From the NCBI RefSeq assembly GCF_035594125.1, contig NC_087156.1:27388997-27452996 (forward strand): 64,000 nt of DNA, read 5' to 3'. The notes under the pieces were generated by a model. It worked only from the letters and a program-made list of their open reading frames with translations. It searched no databases and had not been told where the DNA came from. A program made the translations under genes and the position numbers. The number at the start of each line of letters is the position of its first letter. Within the stretch, counting starts at the first letter, position 1. This stretch comes from Scylla paramamosain. Lineage: Eukaryota; Arthropoda; Malacostraca; Decapoda; Portunidae. Below, in pieces: positions 1 to 58,303 of the stretch.

Positions 1-78
1 TTTTGCTCTAATGAGTGTGTGCAAGCAGCAGCAGAAGACATAGCCAACAACCCAAATCCAAAAGAAATGCCCCAATAA
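1..78 (+). CDS. possible C-terminal exon of an unidentified gene (partial)
   Basis: Frame 1 is open from the window edge to TAA at 76-78, giving 25 residues that include ECVQAAAEDIANNPNPKEMP. The composition (Ala, Glu, Asn, Pro) looks like real protein and unlike the AT-rich flank. An AATAAA overlaps the stop at 74-79. No splice acceptor is visible, so the exon would start outside the window. I do not recognise the family. A chance open frame of this length is quite possible, so this is only a candidate. Confidence 0.35.
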   Translation, partial: FCSNECVQAAAEDIANNPNPKEMPQ

Positions 79-2121
79 ATTACATTACTTCATTCCATTA
101 TCTTCAATAGCTTCTTTTTTATTAGTATAAATTACTGTAATACATATTGGATATAAAATTTTTACTCAAAAAAATTTAGTTTTAAAGAGTGTTTGTGATA
201 TTTGCATTTCATTTTTAAGTTACAGTCAAGTTTGTGGTACAGAAATTAGGTGACTGATATTGAATACAGCATAGTCTTAACCCTTTGAATGCTAATGGCA
301 GTATGACAGTATATAATCTGGAGAATCAAAAACAATTACAGACACTAAGCTTAATTTTTCCTGTCATTGGTGTCTTCCAAAATCAAACTCTAAACTTGTT
401 GTACAAGATTTTATTAAGCTTGAAGGAAAAGCCATAGTAGTCAAAGGATTAACACATCTGTTCCAGTATCCTGTATTTGCCAATGCTTTATAAAATGTAT
501 TCATGTAGCACCACTCTTGGGTAGAGTATAGAAGACAAGGAATACAAAAACACACTTATGGTAAGGAAGAGGAAGGCATCACCCATTTCTTGAACAGACC
601 AGCCATCATCTTATAATACACACATACACACACACACACATTATAAGTATTCTTATAAATTACCTATTTTTGGCTTTATAACATTTCTTATTTACTGTTA
701 TATTTTTCCTAGGCCAGTCTTCATTTAATGTATTTAGGTATGTGTAATAAAAGGGATTTTCATTTAACTCCTATGATTCTGCTTCCCTGTCTACTTACAT
801 TCAACCTATATAGTTTATGCTCAAAATTGTTGATTGGAGTCACTTGCATGGGAGAAGGCCAGTTGTATGAAAGAGAGGGATAAGTTCATGAATAATTCTT
901 GCTTATACCGCCTCTGCCTCTGCATAATTCCGAAACCTGAATACTTGTATTCTTCAGCAATCCTCTTCTTCTACCCAACCCGGTATTCAAAGCTTTGTCC
1001 TCTTAGCTGTGTGTGCTACCCCTATGTCACTGGGTTGCTCATATTTCATTTATTTAGCATGAAATTTGACCACAGATCCTAGTCATAAACTGAGAATCTT
1101 GCATGTGCCAGATTGATGACTTAAATGGGAGACTCTTCCTGAATAGGCAAACCAATAAAAAAAAAATGTTGCTATCCTAAAACTTTATTCTGATTTAATT
1201 CAACCTCCAATTTTTCAAAAGTATGCATATATGTACAAGTACAGGTTAAATCCAAGACATGCATGAAAGAGAACTTTGTCCAATGCAAAGACACTTATCA
1301 AGAATTCATGACGAACCTTATGAAATCACAGAGTTATTTCTTACGTTGGATATAGAGACATAACAGTGCTTGATAGGATTATGAGAGATAAAATGTAAGC
1401 ATATATGTGGGTAGGTTCTATATGTAAGTTCAGTTTTGTCTCAAAACAAAATTAACTTAATCATCTTCTTTTCATGCTTCCAGTTGCTCATCTCACACAT
1501 TCTATTTGAATTAAGAAAACTTAATTTCTTCATTACTCAATAAAATATTTTACTGTAGGAAACAATTAATTTATGTAATCATATACTGTATGCACTAATT
1601 CAATTTATAAAATGTTTACCTACCTTTATGAAGCATTCTTAAAAGAATAATTTCAGGCATCACAGGTTCATTACTATGCACTGAGTTAAAGACAGTGCAG
1701 TGATTACATGAGACACTCAGAGAAAGTAATGCATCCAAGAAATTCAAAGATAAACACTCCAAATTGCTCTCATTTTTTTTTTTAAACATGGTGAACAAGT
1801 GTTCATGAATTTTTATACAAAAAAAAGGTGAGTAGTACTATTCTATAAGCAACCAAATTCTAAGAGCAATCACTGTTATAAATACACTGGATCTGTTACT
1901 TTCTTCCCTGGGTGTTGTATATAATCTCAAACAAATCTTTTTTTGGTGCAAAAGAATGGCTTGTTGATTAACTACATCCAAGTCTAAACCATGTATCAGG
2001 AATCATCACCAGAACAGGGTTATAATACTGATTCCAAAGTGTTTGTTCTTCAAAGGCATTGAGTATTTGTAGGAAAAAGAATTATACAGGTTTTTAGACA
2101 AACACACACACACACACACAC

Positions 2122-2165
2122 TTAGACATGAGCTTAGACTCCTTCTGTAAATCACAACTAGGTAA

Positions 2166-2169
<4 letters not shown>
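2122..2169 (+). mobile_element. LINE-1f 3'-tail fragment between two (CA)n tracts
   Basis: About 48 bp ending in CAACTAGGTAAATACACAC, the same 3' tail found on the larger LINE-1f copies in this window. A (CA)n tract lies directly upstream (2101-2121) and a longer one downstream (2168-2215). Only the last few dozen bases of the element are present. Confidence 0.55.

Positions 2170-2215
<46 letters not shown>
2168..2215. repeat. (CA)n microsatellite
   Basis: Uninterrupted CA dinucleotides directly following a LINE-1f tail. Confidence 0.95.
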
Positions 2216-2217
<2 letters not shown>

Positions 2218-3186
2218 TTAAACACAGAAGCAATAAAAAGCTTTGAGAAAAATACCAAGAGCACTGCAACATCCTTAATCCTTTAAAGCAGTTGAGACAT
2301 CAAGAATAATACATAAGCATCCACTACACTGATAGAAATATACAAACATGTGTCATGTTTTACATGTACAGTAAACGATCATAAAAATTTCTGTATTAAT
2401 TCTGAAATAACACTCCTTAGTGATTTTCTAAATTACTTCACCAGGTACCCCTGAGTTATCAGATCACCAACCTGCAGTCCCATTACCAAGACAAGGAATA
2501 TCAAATGGTACTGCAACTAAAACAAAATCAAATGTACAGCAGAGAACAACTCTAAATTACTAAAACTGAAATTTTGATAGCTAGCAAATAAACATTAACA
2601 GTAACTATTTTGAGGAAAACAGCATCATAATTTCAGAATATAAACTTAAATTTTGGTTATGTAACCAAATCTAATTAAATTACTATACACATGTTTTACT
2701 GATTTTTGTTGATATTAGACGGGTGAGGGGTGAGAGAAAGAGAAGACTTAACAGTGATATTTAAGATTTTACAGTAAGAGATAAGCATATATCTAAAAAT
2801 CTCTAAATACTTATGCAATTACAAGAAATTTAACTTTCATAGAAAAGTATTGACAGTTGAAATGGATGGAAAGCAGAAGTAAAGCAAGCAGGAAAGATTC
2901 ATGATTTTAACATCAGACTGAATAAATGTAGATATATAGATAAAACAACAAGAGCATAATTCATATATGCATTACTAGGCAAATTACACAGAGAATAATA
3001 CTATACTGGCTACTAATACTGTTGAAATTATAAGGAAGAAAGCGTTCACATCCAATTCAGTATGTAAACTTGGTGATATTATTATAAACTCATTATATTA
3101 GGTACACTGCTGATATGGTGATAATTTCAAGAAAACATCAAAATTTTGTCACAATGCACCCAACATGGAAAGTACAGAGCCCCTTC

Positions 3187-3879
3187 CATTAAAGCAGTGA
3201 TTCTCACTTTATTTCTGGCAACAAATCACCAATAAAAAAAATTCAGTAAATAAGAAATGTGGACCATTTCAATTTGAGGTGCGGGTAAAGTTAACACAAA
3301 GTACCATATGTCATAATTTCATAAATCTGCATAATATAGCACACAGCATAAGTGACCAGAAATATTTCACTATGTCCACATTTTTCTTTTAAATTTATAA
3401 ATTTTAGAGTATAAAACTAAATTAAAACCAAATTACACATCCATACCTATAAAAGAGTCTTGGACAAATAACATAACTATCAACACAGCAGTTAGTAGCT
3501 ACTGGCCACCAGCCCAGTGATACACAGCACTTTACAACTTATGTAGCCATGTGGCAGCTGACACAAATCAACAGGATGGCTTGTCAACTTGTCATGCACA
3601 GTACAAGTATGTACTCAGGCTCTGGTCATGTATAGCAGTGAGAGTCTTGAACATTCATTATAGATTAAACTTAAAAATTACTTATCAGCTGTAACTTATA
3701 GATTGCAAGTATATTTTTTTAAATAGAAATGTAATAAAATAAATAACCAATTATTTATTTTAATTAAAATGTTCATACAAAATTTTCTATTCAAAGTTTA
3801 TCAACAAATGCAGTGAACATCCTGTGGACCAACCTAAAACGTCACCATGGACCACCAGTTGAGAACCATTGCATTAGAG
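3187..3879. mobile_element. hAT-type non-autonomous transposon with 8-bp target duplication
   Basis: The element spans 3195-3871 (677 bp). The left end reads CAGTGATTCTCACTTT; the right end reads GTTGAGAACCATTG, which is its imperfect inverted complement and fits the hAT pattern CAGTGGTTCTCAA. Flanking octamers are CATTAAAG (3187-3194) and CATTAGAG (3872-3879), a 7/8 match to the 8-bp duplication expected of hAT insertion. No transposase frame is visible inside, so it is a MITE or an internally deleted copy. The family call rests on ends and duplication length only. Confidence 0.75.
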
Positions 3880-5814
3880 AGACCTATTTGAATTGGTCTT
3901 CCTGCAGCCCATACACTGGGAGACAGTTCATTCATCATACATCTGACAGATCTAGGAGTCATGTATATACACTCTAATAAGCAAGACAAACTGTTATTTG
4001 CTGCCAGTGATACCTCACCTCTTGCAGGAATAAACAGGCTTCCCTGCTGCTTGTTCCCTGCTCAGTCTTTTATATCCAGAACAGTATTATCCTTAAATGG
4101 CTTGGCAACACAAATCTCATTGAAAATTTAAAATTAATAAGTGAGAATGGAACATAAATGAGCAAACTTAATCAGTTGAACAACTCATTTAAATATTCCA
4201 AGCTCAAAATGACCCTTGCATATTTCCAGAGCCTTGTTGAAAGTATGTCAGAATGTTCATACAGGTAAAAGGGATAAAGGAAACATTTTAAAAGATAAGA
4301 AAAAAAAATATCTTTCTTTATGTAGGTTGTTTTCAACTATCTTATAGAGGAAACTCAGCCCTCTAAATGGTGAGCTCAGGATCTTCAACAGTGGGTGTAA
4401 AACATTAGAGCTAAAACATTATCGTAATCACAGCAATCAGTGCATATTAAGTTTGAATGTAAAAAAAATCCTTGTGTCTTGTTTTTTTTTTTAAATCTGT
4501 TTTCAAAATTTGAAACTAAAAACTAAAATCTAAGTCATATAGTGAGATAAATCTGAAAGATTATTATACATTATGATCTTTTCCAACTCTCAATGTACTG
4601 TTTTTATGTATAACATTTAAGGCAAAGAAATCCTACTTTGAACATCCATCTTTGTGTGTCTTAAGAAAAACTGTATTCTTAAGATCTGGTTGCTAGTTTT
4701 CTATTATATAGCAATTTAACAATATAGAAAATATTTTCATAACAATAGGTTTAAAACTAAAAACAAATATCTAAATACATGCTTTCCCATACTGTAATTA
4801 GCACCAGTTTCTGAACAACTTCCTAATTAATCTCATCTTTTTAGAGACATTATGACAGAGAGGTGATAACTGCCCTCTAAGGGTATGCCTACAAATAGCT
4901 TCAAGTTTAATTTTTAATTCTTATTTTTATTTATTTTATTCCATTTTATTTTATTTATTTTTTCATTTTATTTTTTGAGGGGTTAAAGATTAACATTGTC
5001 CTATTATGTAAGAGTTTTAACATGACAAAGATCTAATCAAGTATTCTGTGGTACACCAAGTTATGTAAACAAAAATCTAAATTATACTTTAATGGAGTAA
5101 GATTTGTAAGACATGTTAAATATGTCATGATAAAAATAAAAAAAATAATAATAATAATAATAATTAATTAATTAATTAATTATTAAAAAAATGAAAAAAC
5201 AATGAATGCAGCACGTTTCTGCCCCTTGGAAACATTAATTAAATTACCATCCTTGGGTTAAGGTTTTTCACAACACTCCTTACTCTAAAACCAGCTTGCT
5301 CCTCAGCAATTTAGTAGCTGTTTTATCCACTCCCAATTAGGATGCATTTTCAGAAATGCTTAACAAATGCATTTTTCTGTATTCAGCATATTTTTTCTTA
5401 CATCCTTCTTTATAGACTAGGACAACAATAACATTTGTCACATCACTTTCCCATCCTCTCTTTGTATATTATTATTATTATTATTATTATATTATTATTA
5501 TTCACCACCATGCCAAAATCTAAGCAATACAACAAGTATGCCTCATTTTATGAGACTTTTGCCATATTATATAATAAAAAAGGATATTAATATGAATGAC
5601 ATGTCTATTCACAGGCACAATTTCAGTTTGGAAGTCAGTATTCTTACTTCACACTCACTTTTCCCATCAAAGGATTTGTGAGCTCTTGTTGCTTCACTAA
5701 AATGTAAAATCATGAGAATTGAAATATATTTAATTCCAAAATTATAACTTGCTCATTCTTCTGCACATTTTTAGATAAATAACATAACAAAAAAAGGGCC
5801 TGGCATGACTTTAT

Positions 5815-6010
<196 letters not shown>

Positions 6011-6574
6011 TCTCTGCCTAAACAAATACTTAATTAAATTGAAAAGTCCCATGATAAACCCCCAACAAAATTTACAAACAAAACTGTCACAGCTTTTTCA
6101 TACACCACTTAAGACCAAACACAAATTGATTTTCCAATTTAATTCACCCTCAGTAAATCCTGATTCACTGTCATCCCAATCCAGCAGGCTCCAATACTTT
6201 GCACAAATCCTAAAGCAGCCCCTTACACTTGGTCTGAATCAAGTGCTGAATGACTGAGAAACCCTGGTAACACATCACCACTCAGACTACACAAAACAAT
6301 CCAAGACCAGACATATAGTTAAAAATGCCACAACATTATTTGGTTAAATCTACATTATAACTTGCTTTAACTCCAAATATTCTTTTGTTCCTGTGCTCAT
6401 TATGAACACAACACACAAAACTCATAGACTAAATATGTATGTATAGCAAAATACACTAGTGTTTCAGATTATGCACTAGAACCAGTACTGCATCAAACAA
6501 TCCATTCCTGTCAGATTTTAATAGACAGAGACATGAGAGGATAACTGGAAACTTAATTTTACCATTTAGCAAGG

Positions 6575-6685
<111 letters not shown>

Positions 6686-6720
6686 CTAAGAGGGTCTCTG
6701 AATCTGAAAAAAATAACATA

Positions 6721-6734
6721 AATAAATAATAATA

Positions 6735-6820
<86 letters not shown>
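6721..6820. repeat. (TAA)n microsatellite
   Basis: TAA trinucleotides with one early interruption (ATAGTA), close to the preceding (GA)n. Confidence 0.95.
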
Positions 6821-7613
6821 TCACATTTTGACATCATGCAATTAATATAATATGTATTTATTGAGGAATAAAATGCCAGAGTTTCTTCCTTTCGGATTTT
6901 CAGCTCATTAGACACAGGAGTACCTTCATTTTGTCCTTATCAACACCAAATATCAATGACTTTGTTCCTGAATATTAAACAAATTTCCAAAGAATTACTA
7001 TTTAGACTTATTCAACATGTACCACATACATATCTTACTCATATATCAGCTACTTTCACACCAACAGAAATAGCTTCTCCATAAAGAAATTATAAAGCAT
7101 TACTAACCACTTAAATATTAAAATAGGCCTTTGGTCATCCTCTTAATAATTACTTCACAAAGCAAACATTCTCTTGATGATAATATAACCTGGTAATAAA
7201 AAGTACAGCATGTATATGCAAGATAATGTCTAAATAATAATACTTTGGATATTCATCATTCATCATTAAACATGACTATTCATGAAACAGGTGTACTGTG
7301 TTATGCAAGTAAAAGTTAAAATTAAGAAAGGTACTCTTTACCTTGTAAATAAAGATCAAAGTTTTGCAGACTGGCACTATCTTACATTTCTCCAAGTCAA
7401 GACAAATCAGTTCACTAACTCATACAACCATCCATACAAACATTCAAACAAGCAAATAATATTAAGAAAACCCTACCAAATGCATATCTGTGCATCCATA
7501 TTTACATATGCTCACAACAAAACATAATGTAAAACTTTCCCTACATATGAGCAATCATGCACACAGAATCTGAACAGTTTAACAGTTTAACAAGAATAAA
7601 TTGCACAAAGGCC

Positions 7614-38808
<31,195 letters not shown>

Positions 38809-39246
38809 CGCTGAAGTGGAAGAACTGACGAGAAAGAAGAAAAATAAATGTGGAGAAATATTGACAGGCGATCCACCCCACGGACAGTCTGGCACTGCGG
38901 ACTGCCACCCACGACTGTGCCCCTCACCGCGCCCAGGCACACTAATTATAGTTGAATCTCCCAGATATTTAATACATTATGGTTATTACTAAATGAACAT
39001 ACACAAGTTATATTTCTACTATCGACCAAACAAGTTAATGACGTAATATTTTGGTACTAATGGCATATCTCACGTAAAGGGACAGAGATAAGTGGTGCAG
39101 AGGAAGTATTCCTCTGAAGAAGTAATGCAGTTTTATTTGTCACCAAAGGAAATGTTACTGAGGTTATATTCCTGGCTCTGAAACCGTGTGGTTTCCCTTA
39201 AGTCCTCACAACCACCAGTTCTGTTGGTGTAAGGGAGACAAGCTAG
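38809..39246. promoter_or_regulatory. candidate bidirectional promoter of endophilin B and POFUT2
   Basis: Only 438 bp separate the two start codons, which point away from each other. The part nearest endophilin B (38.86-38.94 kb) is GC-richer than the surroundings. No TATA box is placed convincingly for either gene, as expected for a shared housekeeping promoter. The start sites of transcription are not visible, and 5' UTRs take up part of the interval. Confidence 0.6.
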
Positions 39247-45983
<6,737 letters not shown>

Positions 45984-47194
45984 ACCTTTATTACATTGCT
46001 CTAGATATGATAGATATTCTCATGAAATGCCTGTAGGGAGCAAAACTATGTGCACCCAACTGATGTCATATTGTCCAAGTAAGGAAATGGCTGAAAGCTG
46101 TAAATAAAAAACGAGAGGCCAATTATCAACATTCATAAGCAGCATTTTGGAAGACAGGTTTCATATTTATTTTTGGTTAGTTTTTGTCATCTGATGGCAA
46201 CTTGGCAACTTGTCTTCTCAGCCCCCTGCTGCCAATTTCTTTCTTCAGGGTCCTGTCCCATATCTTTTTAATCCATTCACTGGCATTCTTATCTTGTCCC
46301 TCAAATGACATGCTTCACCCAGTCATTTTCCTTCTCTTTTTCCATGTATTCAAATCTTTGATTTGTTTTTCCCAGTTCCTCACATGCTGAACCACCAGTT
46401 ACAGCAATACTGCATGCCCATCTCAACATACTCCTGTCACCAAACTCCAGCCACTTTGTATTATCTCTATTAGTTTAGGTTTTACTAACACAAAGCATTG
46501 GATTTCTTACATAGCATTTGCAGTCTACCTTTAATATGCTGGGAAATCACATTTACCATTAGAAGTTAATATCTTAAATTTCCTCCACCCCATTTCTTAA
46601 TCTTGCTCTAGAGGAGTTAAATGGTAATAAATGAACTTGGAAACAGTAAATACAATAATGACATTCTTTATAAGATGGTATTATTGTCAGTGTTCTAAGA
46701 TGTTACAGTAACAAGATTGTAGCCTATAACCGTTAAAACATACTTCTGTGTCACAAATCCATGTTGATTGTCATGTTTTTTTCCCTCTGCCATCCCTTGA
46801 GCCTTCAAGATTGATGCAAGAGAAAATTCTCTCAATTTCCTGTTCTTTGGAATTTATTAATCATGATGCTTAATCATACTTTGGAATTCATTGAACATGA
46901 CATTTAAGTTCATCTATCTTACTCACATATATTTGAACTAGAACTTGCAAAACCTTGATAGTTAAGGAAAGTAAGACAAAATAACATAGCCACAAGTAGC
47001 CTCAGAATGTAAGAAAAAGCAATGTGGCTTTCAGACACCACCATAGGCAGCAGTCTCCAGAAGCCGATATAACCAAGGGAGCCTTTTTACTACTGTAGAT
47101 ATTTTTGTTCCTTGGTGTGTATCTGCTGATATTTAATGTCATTGAATATCTATGAAATACTTATTGATGTCTTTTTATCTGAGTATTAGAGCAT
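45984..47194. other. intergenic DNA between POFUT2 and EAF, no gene
   Basis: The first part is POFUT2 3' UTR (AATAAA at 46103). Beyond it no exon or repeat end is recognised until the LINE-3f fragment. Confidence 0.55.
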
Positions 47195-47505
47195 AACCTC
47201 CTGTGACCTTGCTGCACAAGACTCTTTTTTCCCTCATCCCTATTTTGTCCATCTCTCTAATGCAAGAGTTAACCAGTATTCACAATCATTCATCCCTTTC
47301 TCTGGTAAACTCTGGAAGTCCCTGCCTCCTTCTGTATTTCCTCTTTCCTATGACTTGAACTCTTTCAAGAAGGAGGTTTTAAGACATCCTTTAATTTTTG
47401 ATGGCCACTTTTGACTTGGTTTGGAGACCGGGACCTGTTTTTTTTCTTTTCTTTTTTTTTTACTTATTTTTTCTTTAGCTGGTGCCCCTCCTACATAAAA
47501 ATAAC
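47195..47505 (+). pseudogene. LINE-3f 3' fragment
   Basis: In broken frame it encodes RVNQYSQSFIPFSGKLWKSL, PPSVFPLSYDLNSFKKEVL and RHPL, then a T-rich stretch and GCCCCTCCTACATAAAAAT. It matches the minus-strand copies at 24.5 and 34.4-34.9 kb. The 5' part of the element is missing. Confidence 0.8.
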
Positions 47506-47937
47506 TAAATAAATAACCATTTTTAAGGAAATATTGCTTAAGTAAGATCATATTGCTTTATAATATTGCTTTTTCCTTGTTTTCAAGGATTTTTCTGTTT
47601 CAGTATGTGTGTGTGTTCTAGTAGTGCATGGTATGCATCCATACAACATTTCAAATTCTTCAGATAAGTTTTGAAAATTCTTTATATTTCATGAAAATAA
47701 ATTCTTGTTATTTTTCAAAATGAGTGTATGAAAATGTTTTTACATATTTTATATATAGACACAAGACAAATATGTTTCCCTTGTTTCCAGTAGGTCGGAC
47801 ATAACAACATTGTTATGCAAGGAGAGATAAATGTTGAAATAAAAACTGAAGGGAAACATTTTTAATATTTATAGAAATATTTTCTGACCTTACACAGGCT
47901 ATTATTATCATTATCATTATTATTATTGTTATTATTA

Positions 47938-48760
<823 letters not shown>

Positions 48761-49006
48761 GTGTAGCAGAAACCCACAGTCTCCAGGAGTGCCTTTATTT
48801 GATCATATATCGACAATCAAAATGTTTTAGTGGGTGCTCCATGTCAACCCCATGGTGATGCCTCCTGGGTGACTGCCCATGTCACCCATAGCAAAACCCA
48901 TCTCTCAGTTTGAATATGAAAATTGTGTGCCTTGTCTTGGCTACCTCACTTTTTTTTGGTGAGGCAGCCTTGGTGCATACATGTATGTAAGTATGTATGT
49001 ATGTAT

Positions 49007-49094
<88 letters not shown>

Positions 49095-49112
49095 CATTAT
49101 TATTATTATTAT
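49007..49112. repeat. (TTA)n microsatellite
   Basis: Preceded by about five GTAT units. One TCA interruption. Confidence 0.95.
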
Positions 49113-49207
49113 TTGACAAGTCGATGTTTAAGTAAAGTTAAGTAGATACAATCGTTCCCCAGTATGGAGTATCTTCACGAGGCTGGTGGTCACACACACA
49201 CACACAC

Positions 49208-49425
<218 letters not shown>

Positions 49426-49629
49426 CACCCGCAGTTCACTGAATGAAGGCCACATCAGTGGTCCTGCACGCGCTGCCTTACAAATATTACGTATTACAGG
49501 CCTAAATATATATGTTTCTCTCAGTTTCATATTACCTTGATAGGAATAATGAGGGTGAAGAAAAAAAATGCATTATGAATATGAAACTTTTGAAAGAAAA
49601 TTCATGTCAATGAAATATTTTGTTGTTAT

Positions 49630-49919
49630 TTTTTTTCCGTCACTTTCTCAGGGCCGCGGTGAGGCACAGCTGCTGCCTGGCAGGACTGGGGAATGCGAGG
49701 CTCCAGATTGAGGCCGACGTAGTATGTTCTGAGCCTCCCACAAGCGACTGCAGCCTCATCATGTGTTGTGTGACTGGAACACCCCCAGAGTGAAGGAAAC
49801 CAGGAAGGGGGAAGGGCGAGACAAGGTGCCATCTGGTGCCCTGTGTGGTAGTGGTGGTGGTGGCTCTGGCACTCTGACCCTGGCTGGCCCTGAGACTTTC
49901 TCAGGTGTATTTTATCAGA
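49630..49919 (+). promoter_or_regulatory. GC-rich 5' region of EAF (promoter and 5' UTR)
   Basis: A clear rise in GC and CpG content (for example GGGCCGCGGTGAGGCACAGC near 49650) ends at the EAF start codon. The exact start of transcription is not visible. A GTGGTAGTGGTGGTGGTGGC run at about 49844 is part of it. Confidence 0.5.
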
Positions 49920-56660
<6,741 letters not shown>

Positions 56661-56880
56661 TAGAGGAGTCTATGAGTGCTGTTGTCTTGGTGTTCACTCA
56701 TACACTGTCACATGAGCTTTCTTTATACTAAAATTCAGATCAAGCTATGCTTATCTAGTTTACTAGAATAAAGTGAATAAATCAAATTTTTCAGAATCAC
56801 AATTATTCTTGAGCTCAATATTAAGATGCCATTATCAGGCACATTTTGAGTATGATTACTAAAGGAAACCCATCTGAATG

Positions 56881-56882
<2 letters not shown>

Positions 56883-56964
<82 letters not shown>
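56883..56964. repeat. (CA)n microsatellite
   Basis: Pure CA downstream of EAF. Confidence 0.97.
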
Positions 56965-56966
<2 letters not shown>

Positions 56967-57692
56967 TTCTGGTAAATATCTTCATAAAATTTGAACTTTT
57001 ATTTCATTAATTTAGACCACATAATTTCCTGTGCCTCTTTAACTAAAATATTATTAGGGTTCAGGAATCAAGTTACCAAAGTAGCAACAAACACAGATTG
57101 ATTCACTGATGTTCTAGTGATAAGAGGAATTGGGATTAGAATACCATCGTCAGTAACAATTTTTCATTAAGTGCATGTTTCTCCTACTCCAGTCAAATAG
57201 AAGGGGGAACTTTCAATTATGACAAAAAACCTCCAAGGAAGTGGCTGTTTTATGGTCACTTTGGGAGTGTTCATACAGTCATCTCAGTAGTAGTTGTTCT
57301 TACTGATGACTTAATAATAAAATAAAGAAAGAAATGTTTTTATTTTTAACCTTAAATATGCTTTTCACTGTAGCATGGGTTAAGAAAATTGTCACTGTAT
57401 TCCTTGCATGGCATAAGGGTGGACTAACAGGAATGGAATAAGGGGCCTAGGAAGCCCATTCTCTGTATGGCATACTATGAAAAGACAAATTTTTGCTATT
57501 CACATCTACTTATGCATTTATGAACAGTTAGGCCAGAAAATACAAGGAAACCTTCCATAATGTACCAATAGAGTTGCTTAGTTTCAAATCTTCTCTCACT
57601 AGCTTCTAACCCATAATGTAAAATGTGTTGTGAATAATTGGTTTGTGGTTCTTGTCTGATTTCCCCACTGCCAATATGAAAGAAGAAGTAAT

Positions 57693-57784
<92 letters not shown>

Positions 57785-58303
57785 GAAAACAAAGCAGAAA
57801 AGGAGGAAAATGTATCTTTAATTGGTTACTCTTTCCATCATCCTTCACTCCATCTTATCACAGCCATGAAGAGAGAAATCCCAGTACTATGGGATCACAG
57901 CTACCAGTCATTGTTTTCACTTAAACAAGTGAACAGTCTATAATGAAAACAGCTACATTCCAAAAACTGTTACATAAAAATTTTCTTAGCAAATGTACTC
58001 TATAACATCAAAGAATAAAAGTAAGTATTGTCACTACTTGCATGTCCATTCATATATATTTTTTTGGCTCCTGTCAAAAAATACTGAAATATTCATCTCA
58101 CCATAATATTTCTGAAGTGTATGAAGCAGCCTATGAAGTATAGGATAATATTTCAATGTGTTAGTGTACATCATGTATATTTTAATGATAATTACTTGCA
58201 AGTTTATTTTTATTTTCAATCATTAATGCCAACTTTACTTTTTCTCTTTCCTTCCATCAAATTACAACTCCAATTACTTATGAGCAACTTTTTAATCGTG
58301 AGT
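56965..58303. other. convergent intergenic region between EAF and the transferrin gene
   Basis: Contains a (TC)n tract at 57692-57782 and presumably the transferrin-gene 3' UTR next to 58304. No other gene recognised. Confidence 0.5.
57692..57782. repeat. (TC)n microsatellite
   Basis: Pure TC of about 91 bp. Confidence 0.97.

Larger units (their letters stand above)
79..3186. other. intergenic AT-rich DNA, no gene recognised
   Basis: No coding exon with splice signals was seen on either strand. The stretch holds a short (CA)n at about 618-640 and a retrotransposon tail fragment between two (CA)n tracts at 2101-2215. The open frames here are short and of simple composition. Confidence 0.6.
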
